A stretch of DNA of 64,000 bases from Acinetobacter proteolyticus (GTDB lineage Bacteria > Pseudomonadota > Gammaproteobacteria > Pseudomonadales > Moraxellaceae). A model generated the notes under the pieces. That model was given only the letters and a program-made list of their open reading frames with translations, did no database searches and was not told the DNA's origin. The stretch covers positions 956,240-1,020,239 of the forward strand of contig NZ_KB849179.1 of assembly GCF_000367945.1 (NCBI RefSeq). Reading direction: 5' to 3'. A program made the position numbers and the translations under genes. The stretch's first letter is position 1; every line of letters begins with the position of its first letter. Shown here in pieces: positions 7,624 through 15,755 of this stretch.

Positions 7624-8277
7624 ATGAAGTTTAATTTTTCATTGGATACAGCAATCATTGTTACTTTAACAGCAATTTTTTTATTTGCTTTGGGTCAAGC
7701 TTACTTAGGGGGGTTACTACGGCCTTTTTATGTCGATCCTGTTGTATTGAATTTTAGTATCCAAGATAAAATTTATTGGGGGTTCATAAAAGGACAAGCA
7801 CCTTTAATATACTTTTTTATAATCACTACCCTTTTCTATGTCTCAAGATATGTTTTTGTTACAGCAGAATTAGATCAAAAAATCGTTAGCTTTTTGAGAA
7901 GTAAAATTAATTTCAGACTTCCACATGAAGTTAAACCACATAACATAAGTCTGACTGATGAAAGAGATAGAAATTACTCGGTTTTTACTTTGACAACACT
8001 CATAATTTATACACTATTTGTTGGGGCACTTTTTTCTCTTAGCCATATTGAACAAAAAGGCAAAGCAATTGGCCAAACAATACTTACTGATATGAAAATA
8101 CAGCCCTTAGTAAAAATAACTGGTGCAGATACAGACCTAAAACAATATCGTATTTTATGTGGTTCTACTCTATGTGCTGTGATAGATGAACAAAAAAATG
8201 TCTCTTTGGTAGAGCCGAAGAATGTTGTGTATTTGAGTTCTAATTATGCTGAAAAGCCTGAGAAAAAAAGCTCATAA
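7624..8277 (+). CDS. Three-helix membrane protein with CGxxxC motif
   Basis: A 217-residue inner-membrane protein with transmembrane helices at about residues 9-29, 58-75 and 122-142, followed by a soluble C-terminal domain containing YRILCGSTLCAVIDEQ. It starts at ATG 7624 after an AAGGAAG site. The same architecture, and a similar ICGKDRCLYAKKD segment, occurs in the 297-residue protein at 54177, so the two look like distant relatives. The family is unknown to me. It is cargo; membrane proteins in this position are often superinfection-exclusion or stress-response factors, but no specific evidence exists here. Confidence 0.72.
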   Translation: MKFNFSLDTAIIVTLTAIFLFALGQAYLGGLLRPFYVDPVVLNFSIQDKIYWGFIKGQAPLIYFFIITTLFYVSRYVFVTAELDQKIVSFLRSKINFRLPHEVKPHNISLTDERDRNYSVFTLTTLIIYTLFVGALFSLSHIEQKGKAIGQTILTDMKIQPLVKITGADTDLKQYRILCGSTLCAVIDEQKNVSLVEPKNVVYLSSNYAEKPEKKSS

Positions 8278-8296
8278 GAATTAATGGAGAAATAGA

Positions 8297-8545
8297 ATGC
8301 TCTACCCGTGTTTATGCTGTGGCTACTTAACCAGAGACGAACCATCTAACGGCGACTATGTTATCTGCTCTGTATGCTTCTGGGAGGATGATCCTGTACA
8401 AGCAGAAGACCATGATTTCGCTGGCGGTGCAAACGTACCTTCGCTAAACCAAGCTCGTGAAAACTTTAAAAAGTATGGAGCAATGGAGGAACGATTTGTT
8501 AAGGATGTGAGAAAGCCGAGGGATGAAGAAATTCCAAATAATTAA
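8297..8545 (+). CDS. CPCC-type cysteine-rich small protein
   Basis: An 82-residue protein with the Cys pattern LYPCLCCGYLTRDEP...YVICSVCFWEDDP, matching the cysteine-rich CPCC family (zinc-ribbon-like, function unknown). The downstream sequence GGANVPSLNQARENFKKYGA is also typical of that family, whose members often sit near polymorphic toxin immunity genes. A decayed duplicate of its 3' half lies at 9957-10102. It follows the membrane protein gene by 19 bases and is probably co-transcribed. Confidence 0.85.
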   Translation: MLYPCLCCGYLTRDEPSNGDYVICSVCFWEDDPVQAEDHDFAGGANVPSLNQARENFKKYGAMEERFVKDVRKPRDEEIPNN

Positions 8546-8705
8546 GGCGTCTCAAATTGTTTTTAAGATAGTGAGTTTATGCTACAGCAACCATCCATCG
8601 CTATCTTCACTCATAGCCTCAGCATTAAGACGTATGCAATTGATTATGTAATGCAATAATGCTAGATATAGTTCTCTAATAATTACAAAATAATAGGTAA
8701 TAAAA

Positions 8706-9497
8706 ATGGTTAGAAAAGTTATATCTGTAAATAAAGTGTATGTAGATTTTACGCAAAGCAGTGGGGATACACCACCTTCAGCCGTAATTAGTGCAAAGGG
8801 TAAAGTACCATCTAGTGGTTGGTCTAATGCTGAGTTAGGCCCTTGGTATTATATTAAAGAACCTGAGGACGGCATCCTTGATATAGATTTTTATGCTACT
8901 GAACCATCAAAGGATGCCTTGGTCTTTGCACATCACGATGGAGTAGATATTTTTTCTACACCCTTAGTAATTGATCTTCCTAGTTGGGTCAAGGGGGTGA
9001 GAATCCATGCCTCTACCAATTCTCTAGTTAAGCTGTTTGATAAGAATAAATCGGTTTTAACTGGTGGAGCAGATTCATTTCCATGGAGTATCAAGACATT
9101 CGGCCCAATAGATACACTCCCTTGGTATCAGAAAGAAAATCAGAATATTGGTAAAAAATTAACTGCTGGAGATGTTGATTGGTCTGCTTGGTATAACAAT
9201 CAACCTGGTCCTAATTTTTCACCAAGCTTACACATCAAAGCCGAAGTTGACGTAGGAAATGAGTCGGATGATGCAACGCTTGAGTTTTCATATTTAGAAA
9301 AGAAAATACCACCAAATCTAGTTCTAACAGTTGTACCAAAGTACTTATTCATTCCTCGGCCTTCTGGTGAAACCATAATCACTTTACATTATTCTTGCCC
9401 TAAGCCACTACCTGATGGCGTAGGCGGTATAATTATCAATTACCCTGATGGCACAACAACAGTTATTGATAAAAATGATATTGAAAGTAATTCTTAG
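8706..9497 (+). CDS. Unknown protein, 263 aa
   Basis: A 263-residue, beta-rich, tryptophan-rich soluble protein without signal peptide. Segments such as WSNAELGPWYYIKEPEDG and PSWVKGVRIHAST suggest a beta-sandwich, and the C-terminal IIINYPDGTTTVIDKND is a typical edge strand. I do not recognise a family. It stands alone with its own terminator-like hairpin at 9528-9563, so it is an independent cargo gene. Confidence 0.7.
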   Translation: MVRKVISVNKVYVDFTQSSGDTPPSAVISAKGKVPSSGWSNAELGPWYYIKEPEDGILDIDFYATEPSKDALVFAHHDGVDIFSTPLVIDLPSWVKGVRIHASTNSLVKLFDKNKSVLTGGADSFPWSIKTFGPIDTLPWYQKENQNIGKKLTAGDVDWSAWYNNQPGPNFSPSLHIKAEVDVGNESDDATLEFSYLEKKIPPNLVLTVVPKYLFIPRPSGETIITLHYSCPKPLPDGVGGIIINYPDGTTTVIDKNDIESNS

Positions 9498-9527
9498 AAA
9501 CTGAAACTTCTTTAAATATTCTGAACG

Positions 9528-9563
9528 ATACTGCTCATCATCCTTTTGGATAATGAGCAGTAT
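9528..9563. terminator. Hairpin after the 263-aa gene
   Basis: Stem ATACTGCTCAT / ATGAGCAGTAT (11 bp, perfect) with a 14-base loop, 30 bases after the stop codon. Likely a bidirectional terminator between convergent genes, although T-runs are short. Confidence 0.65.
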
Positions 9564-9623
9564 TAGTTTGAATTACTTTATAAAAAGGTTTAGTTCTGTT
9601 CTATAGCTTCAGAATAAGTACGT

Positions 9624-9797
9624 TTAAGGTTTTGTGGTCGTGGTTCCACCAGCTGTACCAGATGGATTAGTAGATGGTTTAGACGGTGTTTCCTTTGGAC
9701 CACTTGCACCGCCCGGTTCCGGACTTTGAGCGGCTTCCTCAGTACTTGCTTCCCGCCCTTTTATTTCTTTATCACCTTGTTGATTGTTCTTAGTCAT
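9624..9797 (-). CDS. Low-complexity small protein
   Basis: A 57-residue ORF rich in Pro, Gly, Ser, Thr and Glu (EPGGASGPKETPSKPSTNPSG, then Thr-rich end). ATG 9797 has an ATGGAG site 6 bases upstream; an upstream in-frame ATG at 9809 is possible. It is likely disordered. It may be a genuine small phage protein, but low complexity limits certainty. Confidence 0.5.
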   Translation of the reverse strand: MTKNNQQGDKEIKGREASTEEAAQSPEPGGASGPKETPSKPSTNPSGTAGGTTTTKP

Positions 9798-9956
9798 ATT
9801 GAACTCCATTATATTTTAAATAATAAATTTATAAAAATTATGCTATTAAAAGAATTTAGATAGTTGGTTCTTATTCTTTCACAATATTTATTAGCATCTG
9901 CATGTTTATTAATATCACTTTTTTAAGAAAAACTCACCCTCTACTGCATGGTAGTA

Positions 9957-10102
9957 GGCAAGCAAAAGACCATAAACAGCGGCGGTACTAACGTACCATC
10001 ATTAAACCAAGCCTGTAAAAACTTTAAAAAGATAGGGCAATAGAGGAACGATTTGTTAAGAATGTGAGAAAGCCGAGGGATGAGGAGATTCCGAAGGGTT
10101 AG
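9957..10102 (+). pseudogene. Decayed duplicate of the CPCC gene 3' end
   Basis: About 145 bp clearly homologous to the 3' half of the CPCC gene at 8297-8545. It has the same run from the AAGACCAT region through AACCAAGC, AAAAACTTTAAAAAG, GAGGAACGATTTGTTAAG and AATGTGAGAAAGCCGAGGGATGA, but with stop codons, substitutions and no cysteine half. The preserved nucleotide identity without an open frame marks a recent partial duplication followed by decay. Confidence 0.8.
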
Positions 10103-10160
10103 AGGGAAGGAATTGGGATAAATTGAATAAAAGTTAGTTTAGGCAGCATATTTGCTTGTA

Positions 10161-10180
10161 AAAACCTCCCGAAGGAGGCT
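10161..10180 (-). terminator. Terminator downstream of tailspike
   Basis: On the minus strand: GCCTCC-TTCG-GGAGG followed by T5, a tetraloop hairpin about 100 bases after the tailspike stop codon. It ends the late (structural) operon. Confidence 0.7.
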
Positions 10181-10276
10181 CTAAAAATGAGTTTTAGGTT
10201 GTCGCTGTAGCAACTTTCTTGTTCAATTAGCTCTAAAGCAATAGTTAAGAAGATTTCTACATATTAAAAATTTAAT

Positions 10277-12097
10277 CTATGAAATTACTATCTGTAACTT
10301 TCCATCGATATTGCTGTAAATATCACCCTCAGATAGTCCTGATGCTATTGCTGCTGCATTACTTTCAAAAAACTTTATCTGCGGCAGATTTAATACACCA
10401 TTATGTTTAAGCAACATATTTTCTAGAAGTTTATCTGAAGCTATTACCGTTGAACCCGATAAAAAACTTAAGCCTATATTATTTTCCTTTTCCCCAGTCT
10501 GCTTTACAACTATCGCGGCTCCTCGCCTTTCTGAAGATGGCCGTGCAATTTGAATACCAGATCCATAATTACCATTTTTTGATTCGATTACATTATTTGA
10601 AATATGTAATACACCATTACTTTTTTCAGGATCAAAAACTCCTAATTTAAAACCATAGGTGCTGGTATACCCTACGTTCCCTCCAACACAGTTTTTAGTA
10701 GCAAAAGTTTCAGTATCTAAACTATACTTAAAATTATTAGAAGGTGGATTTTTTATTGCAGTTACACTATTGTTCAATATTTTTAGTTTATCTATTGAAA
10801 TCATCCCGGTAATCAAAATATCTGGACTATTAAAATACATAGAAGCTGTAGTAGTTGCTCCTAATATAGCATTATTAATAAAAATATTCCCTATTCCAAC
10901 ACTAGAAGAACTGACATTGAATAATGCTGCACATGATTCTGTATGAACAACATTATCAATAAAAATATTTTTAATTTCACCAGCCTCACCATCTTGAGAT
11001 GTATTAAACAAAATAGGAACAGTTGAATTCTTTTCTGCAAATATATTTTTAACGGTAACGAATTTTGCATCATTTAAAGATAAAGACTGTGATCCAGATG
11101 AATTGTTCGCTATTTTTTTTGAAACTATATCACCTATTGAGATGTTTTCCACATGTGAAAGCCTAACTATCTCTTGATTCGATGTAGCATTTATATCACC
11201 TATATCTTCACCATAAATATGGTCAACTCTAATATTCTTAACATTGTAGCCCTTTAAAGAATTTATTTTAAAAGCACAACCACCTGTTCTATAAGCATAG
11301 ATTGATTTTATTGTTATATTTTTGGTGCTGTCTGTAGATCCGTTCGAAAGCCTTACTGCATGCTCCCCACTTCCATCGATAATTAAAGTATCAATTTCTG
11401 CACTTTGAACATTTTCGAGAAGTAGTCCATTGTGACCAGGGTAAATTTTTGCACTTGAATGCCTACCAATAATTTTTGCGAACCCAATTTTAACGTTTTC
11501 ATAATAATTAATTCCGACACCCCTAACAAAATTTTTAATTTTAATATTATCAATTTTCAACCCACTTTTAAAAAAACCATCGCCATAAGCGACTATAGGT
11601 CTTTGAATATTTTCCGATTCAAAATTTTTAATAAATATATTATTATTGTAAATAGAAAATGCATTATTACCATTTAATGTTTCCACACTTTGAGATAAAT
11701 TCAAATTATCAATCTTTATATTATCATTTGTTGTTTTTAGAAATTTATAGTTAATTAGCGCGCTTGAAGAAGAGATAGTCAATCGATCAATGCTAGCACT
11801 ACCTAGCGTAGCAATCCACTCACCGCCCACTAAGTTTTGACCATTCCAATCAATATATAACCACCCTCGAATAACAACACCATCAGGTATAACAATACCT
11901 GCTACTGATAACTTAGTTCCATCACATAATAAGATTGACTTATTCTCCGCACACCAGTTTAAAGCACTTTGTAAATTCTCTGTTAATGTATCAAATTGAG
12001 AGAAATCATTTAAGCTTACCACATCTTTATTTTTACTTTCTTGTGTTCGACCAGACCAAGTTGTAACTTCTGTATCAGAAACCATCTTATTACTCAC
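10277..12097 (-). CDS. Tailspike (parallel beta-helix, putative capsule depolymerase)
   Basis: A 606-residue protein at the end of the late operon. The first 70 residues are a short adaptor (VVSLNDFSQFDTLTENLQSALNWCAENK, the usual entry into a pectate-lyase-like fold). Residues about 75-440 are repetitive beta-helix coils with recurring patterns such as IKIDNLNLS, IFIKNFESEN, LKIDNIKIKNF, AEIDTLIIDGSGEH, ITIKSIYAYRTGG and IRVDHIYGED. The C-terminal 160 residues resemble a trimerisation or receptor domain. Acinetobacter phages use such spikes to bind and cut capsular polysaccharide; the specific substrate cannot be read here. Starts at ATG 12097. Confidence 0.85.
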   Translation of the reverse strand: MSNKMVSDTEVTTWSGRTQESKNKDVVSLNDFSQFDTLTENLQSALNWCAENKSILLCDGTKLSVAGIVIPDGVVIRGWLYIDWNGQNLVGGEWIATLGSASIDRLTISSSSALINYKFLKTTNDNIKIDNLNLSQSVETLNGNNAFSIYNNNIFIKNFESENIQRPIVAYGDGFFKSGLKIDNIKIKNFVRGVGINYYENVKIGFAKIIGRHSSAKIYPGHNGLLLENVQSAEIDTLIIDGSGEHAVRLSNGSTDSTKNITIKSIYAYRTGGCAFKINSLKGYNVKNIRVDHIYGEDIGDINATSNQEIVRLSHVENISIGDIVSKKIANNSSGSQSLSLNDAKFVTVKNIFAEKNSTVPILFNTSQDGEAGEIKNIFIDNVVHTESCAALFNVSSSSVGIGNIFINNAILGATTTASMYFNSPDILITGMISIDKLKILNNSVTAIKNPPSNNFKYSLDTETFATKNCVGGNVGYTSTYGFKLGVFDPEKSNGVLHISNNVIESKNGNYGSGIQIARPSSERRGAAIVVKQTGEKENNIGLSFLSGSTVIASDKLLENMLLKHNGVLNLPQIKFFESNAAAIASGLSEGDIYSNIDGKLQIVIS

Positions 12098-12673
12098 TCT
12101 TAAGTTATTATGAATAATAAATATAAAATAATAAAACTGTGAAATGTACTAAACTTTCTTACTTATATAGAAGTTTTGGCTTATTAAAGCAACCTAGATT
12201 AACCAGTTTATAATGTAGATCTCTAAGAAGATTCCTACACTTATCCTACATGAGATTGTTATGGATCGTGTGGGTAGTACTATAAAGTAAAATAGCGGCA
12301 AATATAAAACTTGCCGCTATTCTCTACTCAAATAAATGTAAAGTAATAACACTTAAGATCAAGTTTGGAGTTGATCTTTTGCAATTTACATGCAGGACTT
12401 CACTTTCACCTTCAATCATAATTGAGTCTTCCTACACTTATGTAGCAATTTCATTTTGTTCTTCTTTATCAGTAATCAGTGTATTGTTCACAGCACTCTT
12501 TTGTACCCAATGTTTTTATTGGTTAAAACTTTAAAATCTTTGTTTCTATATAGCTTTTAGGCAAATTCCTACATATATATTGTTATTGATTGTGTGAGCT
12601 GTGCAGCCTGATAAAAAACATAAGATGCAGGAGCTTAAGAATAATGAAATCACTGAGCGCCTACAGTGACAAT
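12098..12673. other. 576-bp noncoding region between tailspike and lysozyme
   Basis: No supported ORF. It holds a strong bidirectional terminator (12291-12321) and a degenerate repeat: ATTCCTACA...ATTGTTATGGATCGTGTG at 12231-12272, a similar AATTCCTACA...TTGTTATTGATTGTGTG at 12564-12597, and a short related CTTCCTACACTTATGTAG at 12428-12445. The region could hold a small RNA or the promoter of the tailspike gene, but no clear promoter stands out. Confidence 0.5.
12291..12321. terminator. Bidirectional terminator
   Basis: Perfect 11-bp stem AATAGCGGCAA / TTGCCGCTATT with a 9-base AT-rich loop. The arms are AT-rich at the ends on both strands. Confidence 0.7.
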
Positions 12674-13231
12674 TTACTTTTTTAAAAACAGCTCTCGCTC
12701 AGCAGCACGGCGGCGAACTAAACCTTTCATTACTTTCCCACCACCTCTGTTCCATTTTGGGAACTGATCAGGAGAACTCATAAAATCACTAGCATTCAAT
12801 TTTTTCAACAAGGTTGAATCCTTAAATGCTTGCTCACCAATGTTGTAAGTTAGACTAACCAATGCATCAAACTGATTTTGATTGACCACAACTTTTACGG
12901 CCTGATTTACTGCAGCCTCGAAGCGCCTCAAATCATGTTGAAAAAAGGACACTGCTTGCGCTTTGGTACAGGTATCACCTCTTTTCACTCTTATTCCATT
13001 AGGATAAACCGTGGTGCCGTAGCCAATGGTCCAGACTCCCACTCCATCGTCATAGGCAGCTAAACGCAGATCTTCAAAACTGGTGATTAAGTTGATGCCG
13101 ACTTGACTTATGGCCATGTTTTGCGCAGGTGATAATTTATCTATGACTTTATTTAGATCATCAACTTGGGTCTGTGTAAGCTTACCACCCGCTAGTACAC
13201 GTGCAGCATCAAAAAAAGGTTTTCTGTCCAT
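12674..13231 (-). CDS. Endolysin, GH24 (T4-type) lysozyme
   Basis: A 185-residue muramidase that cuts peptidoglycan at the end of infection. The catalytic E-D-T arrangement is visible: SFEDLRLAAYDD (Glu53, Asp61/62) and WTIGYGTT (Thr73/74), followed by the conserved VSLTYNIG, STLLKKLN and GLVRRRAAERELF. The N-terminal 40 residues (LTQTQVDDLNKVIDKL) are an extra helical segment. It has no signal peptide, so it depends on the holin pair at 15213-15696. ATG 13231 has an AGAGGAAAG site. Confidence 0.93.
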   Translation of the reverse strand: MDRKPFFDAARVLAGGKLTQTQVDDLNKVIDKLSPAQNMAISQVGINLITSFEDLRLAAYDDGVGVWTIGYGTTVYPNGIRVKRGDTCTKAQAVSFFQHDLRRFEAAVNQAVKVVVNQNQFDALVSLTYNIGEQAFKDSTLLKKLNASDFMSSPDQFPKWNRGGGKVMKGLVRRRAAERELFLKK

Positions 13232-13256
13232 TTTGCTTTCCTCTAGGCAATAAAAA

Positions 13257-13273
13257 AGCGCCCAATGGGCGCT
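13257..13273 (-). terminator. Terminator between secreted protein A and lysozyme
   Basis: AGCGCCC / GGGCGCT stem with a 3-base loop, followed on the minus strand by T6 and then TATTGCCT and the lysozyme ribosome binding site. Confidence 0.8.
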
Positions 13274-13321
13274 ATATAAAGTTATGGTATTAAAAATATC
13301 AGCACTTGGCTGGTTTTAAAG

Positions 13322-14131
13322 TCAAATTGTTGTTCCACAAATATCTGTTGTTCCAGATGGGTAACTTAAGGTCATGCTTGCTGCATCAGTAATCAACTCA
13401 ACGCCTACATTTTGATTGATAATTGAATCATTAGAATCAATTCGGTTTTGAGTAGAGCTAATAAAAAAACCTATATTTTTTAAAGTCTTTTCATAGTTCA
13501 GTACTATTCCTTTATTTACGCCATTAACAATTAAACCAAGCTCTTTGGTTGTTTGATTTAAATAGACTCCGACTCTGAAGTTATTGCCTACAGGTAATAC
13601 AACTGGGGAAGGAGTTAAGCTTACTAATGGATTGATAGGTTGTGGAAATCCATTCACTAGATTATATGATCCGCCTCTTAACATCCCACTAAATCTTGCA
13701 GATTCGGGATATGAAGAGACTCCATTGTAACCACTATGCAGCCACAACATACCTGACAACATACTGTTATTAGTAGTATCTTGACCATAGAAAGCTATTT
13801 GTGCATCCAGTTCCCCATCATTTAAAGGTTTTGTTGATGCAAAACTGTTTATCTTAAATTCAAATGCAATTGTGCCATTATTTGATACTAATTTATCCCC
13901 TACAACCAATCCATTTAAAAAATTAGCTGCCATTTGCTGCGAACTATCAATAAATTTTAATTTATATGGAGTAATTGGCGAACTGCCTGATTGTGATTGT
14001 TGAGCTATAAAAGGGATACCCCCTAAACTTGAAATTTGGCTGTTAGTAGCATCAAGATTATAAGTACAGGCGGCCAAAGCACTTCCCATAGTGCTCATAC
14101 TGATTAATGCACCAATTATTAATTTTTTCAC
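13322..14131 (-). CDS. Secreted cargo protein, paralogue A (DUF4882-like)
   Basis: A 269-residue exported protein with a Sec signal peptide (KKLIIGALISMSTMGSALAA, cleavage after about residue 20), then CTYNLDA, a lectin-like beta-rich body, GVYLNQTTKELGLIVNGVNKG, and the C-terminal YPSGTTDICGTTI. It shares these landmarks with paralogues B (28351) and C (29255). I recall this family as DUF4882, common in Acinetobacter; that name needs a database check. It uses a GTG start 7 bases after AAGGTG. It has its own promoter-like leader and terminator, which is typical of lysogenic-conversion genes expressed from the prophage. Confidence 0.8.
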   Translation of the reverse strand: MKKLIIGALISMSTMGSALAACTYNLDATNSQISSLGGIPFIAQQSQSGSSPITPYKLKFIDSSQQMAANFLNGLVVGDKLVSNNGTIAFEFKINSFASTKPLNDGELDAQIAFYGQDTTNNSMLSGMLWLHSGYNGVSSYPESARFSGMLRGGSYNLVNGFPQPINPLVSLTPSPVVLPVGNNFRVGVYLNQTTKELGLIVNGVNKGIVLNYEKTLKNIGFFISSTQNRIDSNDSIINQNVGVELITDAASMTLSYPSGTTDICGTTI

Positions 14132-14134
14132 TTA

Positions 14135-14202
14135 TTTCACCTTTTTTATAATTGAACGTTTAGTATAAATAGACATTTATAAATTATTGCTAAATCAGAT
14201 GA
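14135..14202 (-). promoter_or_regulatory. Conserved leader/promoter of secreted protein A
   Basis: On the minus strand: TCTGATTTAG..., a -10-like TATACT, then AAACGTTCAATTATAAAAAAGGTG just before the GTG start. The same block occurs upstream of paralogues B and C with the sequence TATACT(G/A)AA(C/T)GTTC. It suggests independent transcription and a shared operator near the start site. Confidence 0.6.
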
Positions 14203-14215
14203 GTGGAAATAAACA

Positions 14216-14235
14216 AAAGCACCCTAAGGTGCTTT
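14216..14235 (-). terminator. Terminator after the 231-aa tail-associated gene
   Basis: AAAGCACC-CTAA-GGTGCTTT, a perfect 8-bp stem with a tetraloop, placed between the 14295 gene's stop and the leader of secreted protein A. Confidence 0.75.
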
Positions 14236-14294
14236 AATTTCTACTCACCCTTGTTTACATATTGGCCTTAATTAAGGTCATTTCTTGTAGTAAT

Positions 14295-14990
14295 TCAGCT
14301 TGAGCTCACCGAAACAGTTGTGGTAAACATTGCGTTTTCGTCCGTGACAGTAGCAATCACGTTAAAATACGCGGTTCCCACAAATGCTGGGATACTTTGT
14401 GTTTCACGGAACAGCTCAATCGTTCCATCAGTTGAAGTTATAACATGCTCTACAGCAATTGCTGATACATAAATCATTGTGTATTTTACAGGCAAGTCCG
14501 TGGTTTGATATGAACTGCCTTCCAGAGTTAATCCCTGTTCCGAATTGCCTGAATTAAATCCAATATTGGATTGACCTGCTGCGACACCATTGATATCTGC
14601 TAATCGTGCACCACTCAATACTCTAGCTAAAGTTGTCACATTAGGAACAATCATTTCAAGCTTGTCACCAATATTTGCCTGAATACCAGCATGATAACCA
14701 TATACTACGTCTGGGGAATTTTCGGTTCCCAAATCAAGCTGCCCCTCTGTCCAACTCAATACCCCATTCTCATACGTACAGTTGGTCAGTTCCCAATCTG
14801 ATGTATCAGGATTAGGAATACTGGTAACCCCAATTACACTAAATCCAGGCAACACATCAACCTGTTCAAGATTAGTCATAACCTGATCATAAGATACGTC
14901 ATTTTGAATACGTACTAGTGCGACATGGCCTTCTGGAATACTAGTATCTGTTAATTGATCAAATAGCATTTCTACTGCGTTGTTTACCAT
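14295..14990 (-). CDS. Phage virion-associated protein, unknown (tail region)
   Basis: A 231-residue beta-rich protein located between the holins and the secreted protein gene in the late operon. It has patterns common in phage decoration or fibre-tip proteins (WTEGQLDLGTENSPDVVYGY, GFNSGNSEQGLTLEGSSY). No catalytic motif is seen. A position after the tail fibre genes suggests a fibre or receptor-binding accessory protein, but the family is not recognised. Confidence 0.65.
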   Translation of the reverse strand: MVNNAVEMLFDQLTDTSIPEGHVALVRIQNDVSYDQVMTNLEQVDVLPGFSVIGVTSIPNPDTSDWELTNCTYENGVLSWTEGQLDLGTENSPDVVYGYHAGIQANIGDKLEMIVPNVTTLARVLSGARLADINGVAAGQSNIGFNSGNSEQGLTLEGSSYQTTDLPVKYTMIYVSAIAVEHVITSTDGTIELFRETQSIPAFVGTAYFNVIATVTDENAMFTTTVSVSSS

Positions 14991-15178
14991 GAGTAAACTC
15001 CTTTAAAATTATGTTTTAGTTGCTTTAAAAGTTTAGGTTATTCAAATAATTGCCCTTAAGAGCTATTCTGTAGTACTTGAACAACTACTTTATTTTTAAC
15101 ACTAGATTTTTGTGAAATACAGAATATCGAAGTCAAATAATTAGTTTATATATGATAGGAAGCTTGATTAGAGCAAAA

Positions 15179-15192
15179 CCGCCCGAAAGCGG
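15179..15192 (-). terminator. Weak terminator after holin genes
   Basis: CCGC / GCGG stem with T-rich 3' flank on the minus strand (CGGTTTTG), just past the 15213 stop codon. Short stem. Confidence 0.45.
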
Positions 15193-15212
15193 CTATTTAT
15201 AGGTTGCAGAAT

Positions 15213-15425
15213 TTAACTTTCTTTATCTTTTTTCTTTTCTTGCTCTGAACTACCAAAGTAGAAACCACATGCAGTAGTCATTGCCCCTGCAATAAAACCC
15301 AAAGCCGTGTTTATTAAGTTGCTGTTTTCTCGTGGCATATCGACAAAGAATAATGCAATTACCAGGACAAACATCAGCCCAACTAGTGCAAAGGCCAAGT
15401 ATGCTCGAGTCTTTTCACTTGTCAT
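15213..15425 (-). CDS. Small holin-like membrane protein
   Basis: A 70-residue protein with two transmembrane helices (AYLAFALVGLMFVLVIALFF and NTALGFIAGAMTTACGFYFG), separated by a short loop and followed by a charged tail (SSEQEKKKDKES). Size and topology match class II holins or antiholins. ATG 15425 has a GGAG site; the ORF extends three bases further to a TTG. It overlaps the upstream holin gene by 11 bases. Holins form the membrane lesions that release the endolysin. Confidence 0.75.
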   Translation of the reverse strand: MTSEKTRAYLAFALVGLMFVLVIALFFVDMPRENSNLINTALGFIAGAMTTACGFYFGSSEQEKKKDKES

Positions 15426-15696
15426 CAAAATCTCCTTTTAGCCGTTCTCTCGTTTGCTCATATTGCTTCTTACGTAATTCGTGGATCTCTTGAGCCCGCT
15501 TATCTTCACGGCGTTTGAAGTACAACGTCGTGAAAAAAGAGATCACACCAACAAAGACAGAAAACCATACTGCCCAATCAATACTTGCTGCATACGCTGC
15601 CACTGATGCCCCCGCTGATATATAAGATACTTTTGGCGCTGTTGCTGCGGCTGTACTTGCAGCAGCTCCAACCGCATTTGCTGCTTGCTCTTGCAT
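15415..15696 (-). CDS. Holin
   Basis: A 93-residue protein starting at ATG 15696 (TCTGGAGACAGGAA upstream); an in-frame upstream ATG exists but lacks a site. The Ala-rich N-terminal part includes SYISAGASVAAYAASI. One strong transmembrane helix is at WAVWFSVFVGVISFFTTLYF, and the highly charged C-terminus is typical of holins (KRREDKRAQEIHELRKKQYE). It lies with the 70-aa partner upstream of the lysozyme in the lysis section. Confidence 0.75.
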   Translation of the reverse strand: MQEQAANAVGAAASTAAATAPKVSYISAGASVAAYAASIDWAVWFSVFVGVISFFTTLYFKRREDKRAQEIHELRKKQYEQTRERLKGDFDDK

Positions 15697-15716
15697 TTCC
15701 TGTCTCCAGAAATGAG

Positions 15717-15740
15717 AAAAGCCCATATTTCAGGGCTTTT
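15717..15740 (-). terminator. Terminator between fibre gene and holin
   Basis: AAAAGCCC / GGGCTTTT, 8-bp stem with an 8-base loop, between the 15756 stop and the holin start. Confidence 0.75.
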
Positions 15741-15755
15741 AAATAAATTAGGACT

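Noticed and set aside
10659..10946. Plus-strand ORF opposite the tailspike gene
   Set aside because: Antisense shadow of a clear beta-helix protein; no ribosome binding site and no coherent protein features.
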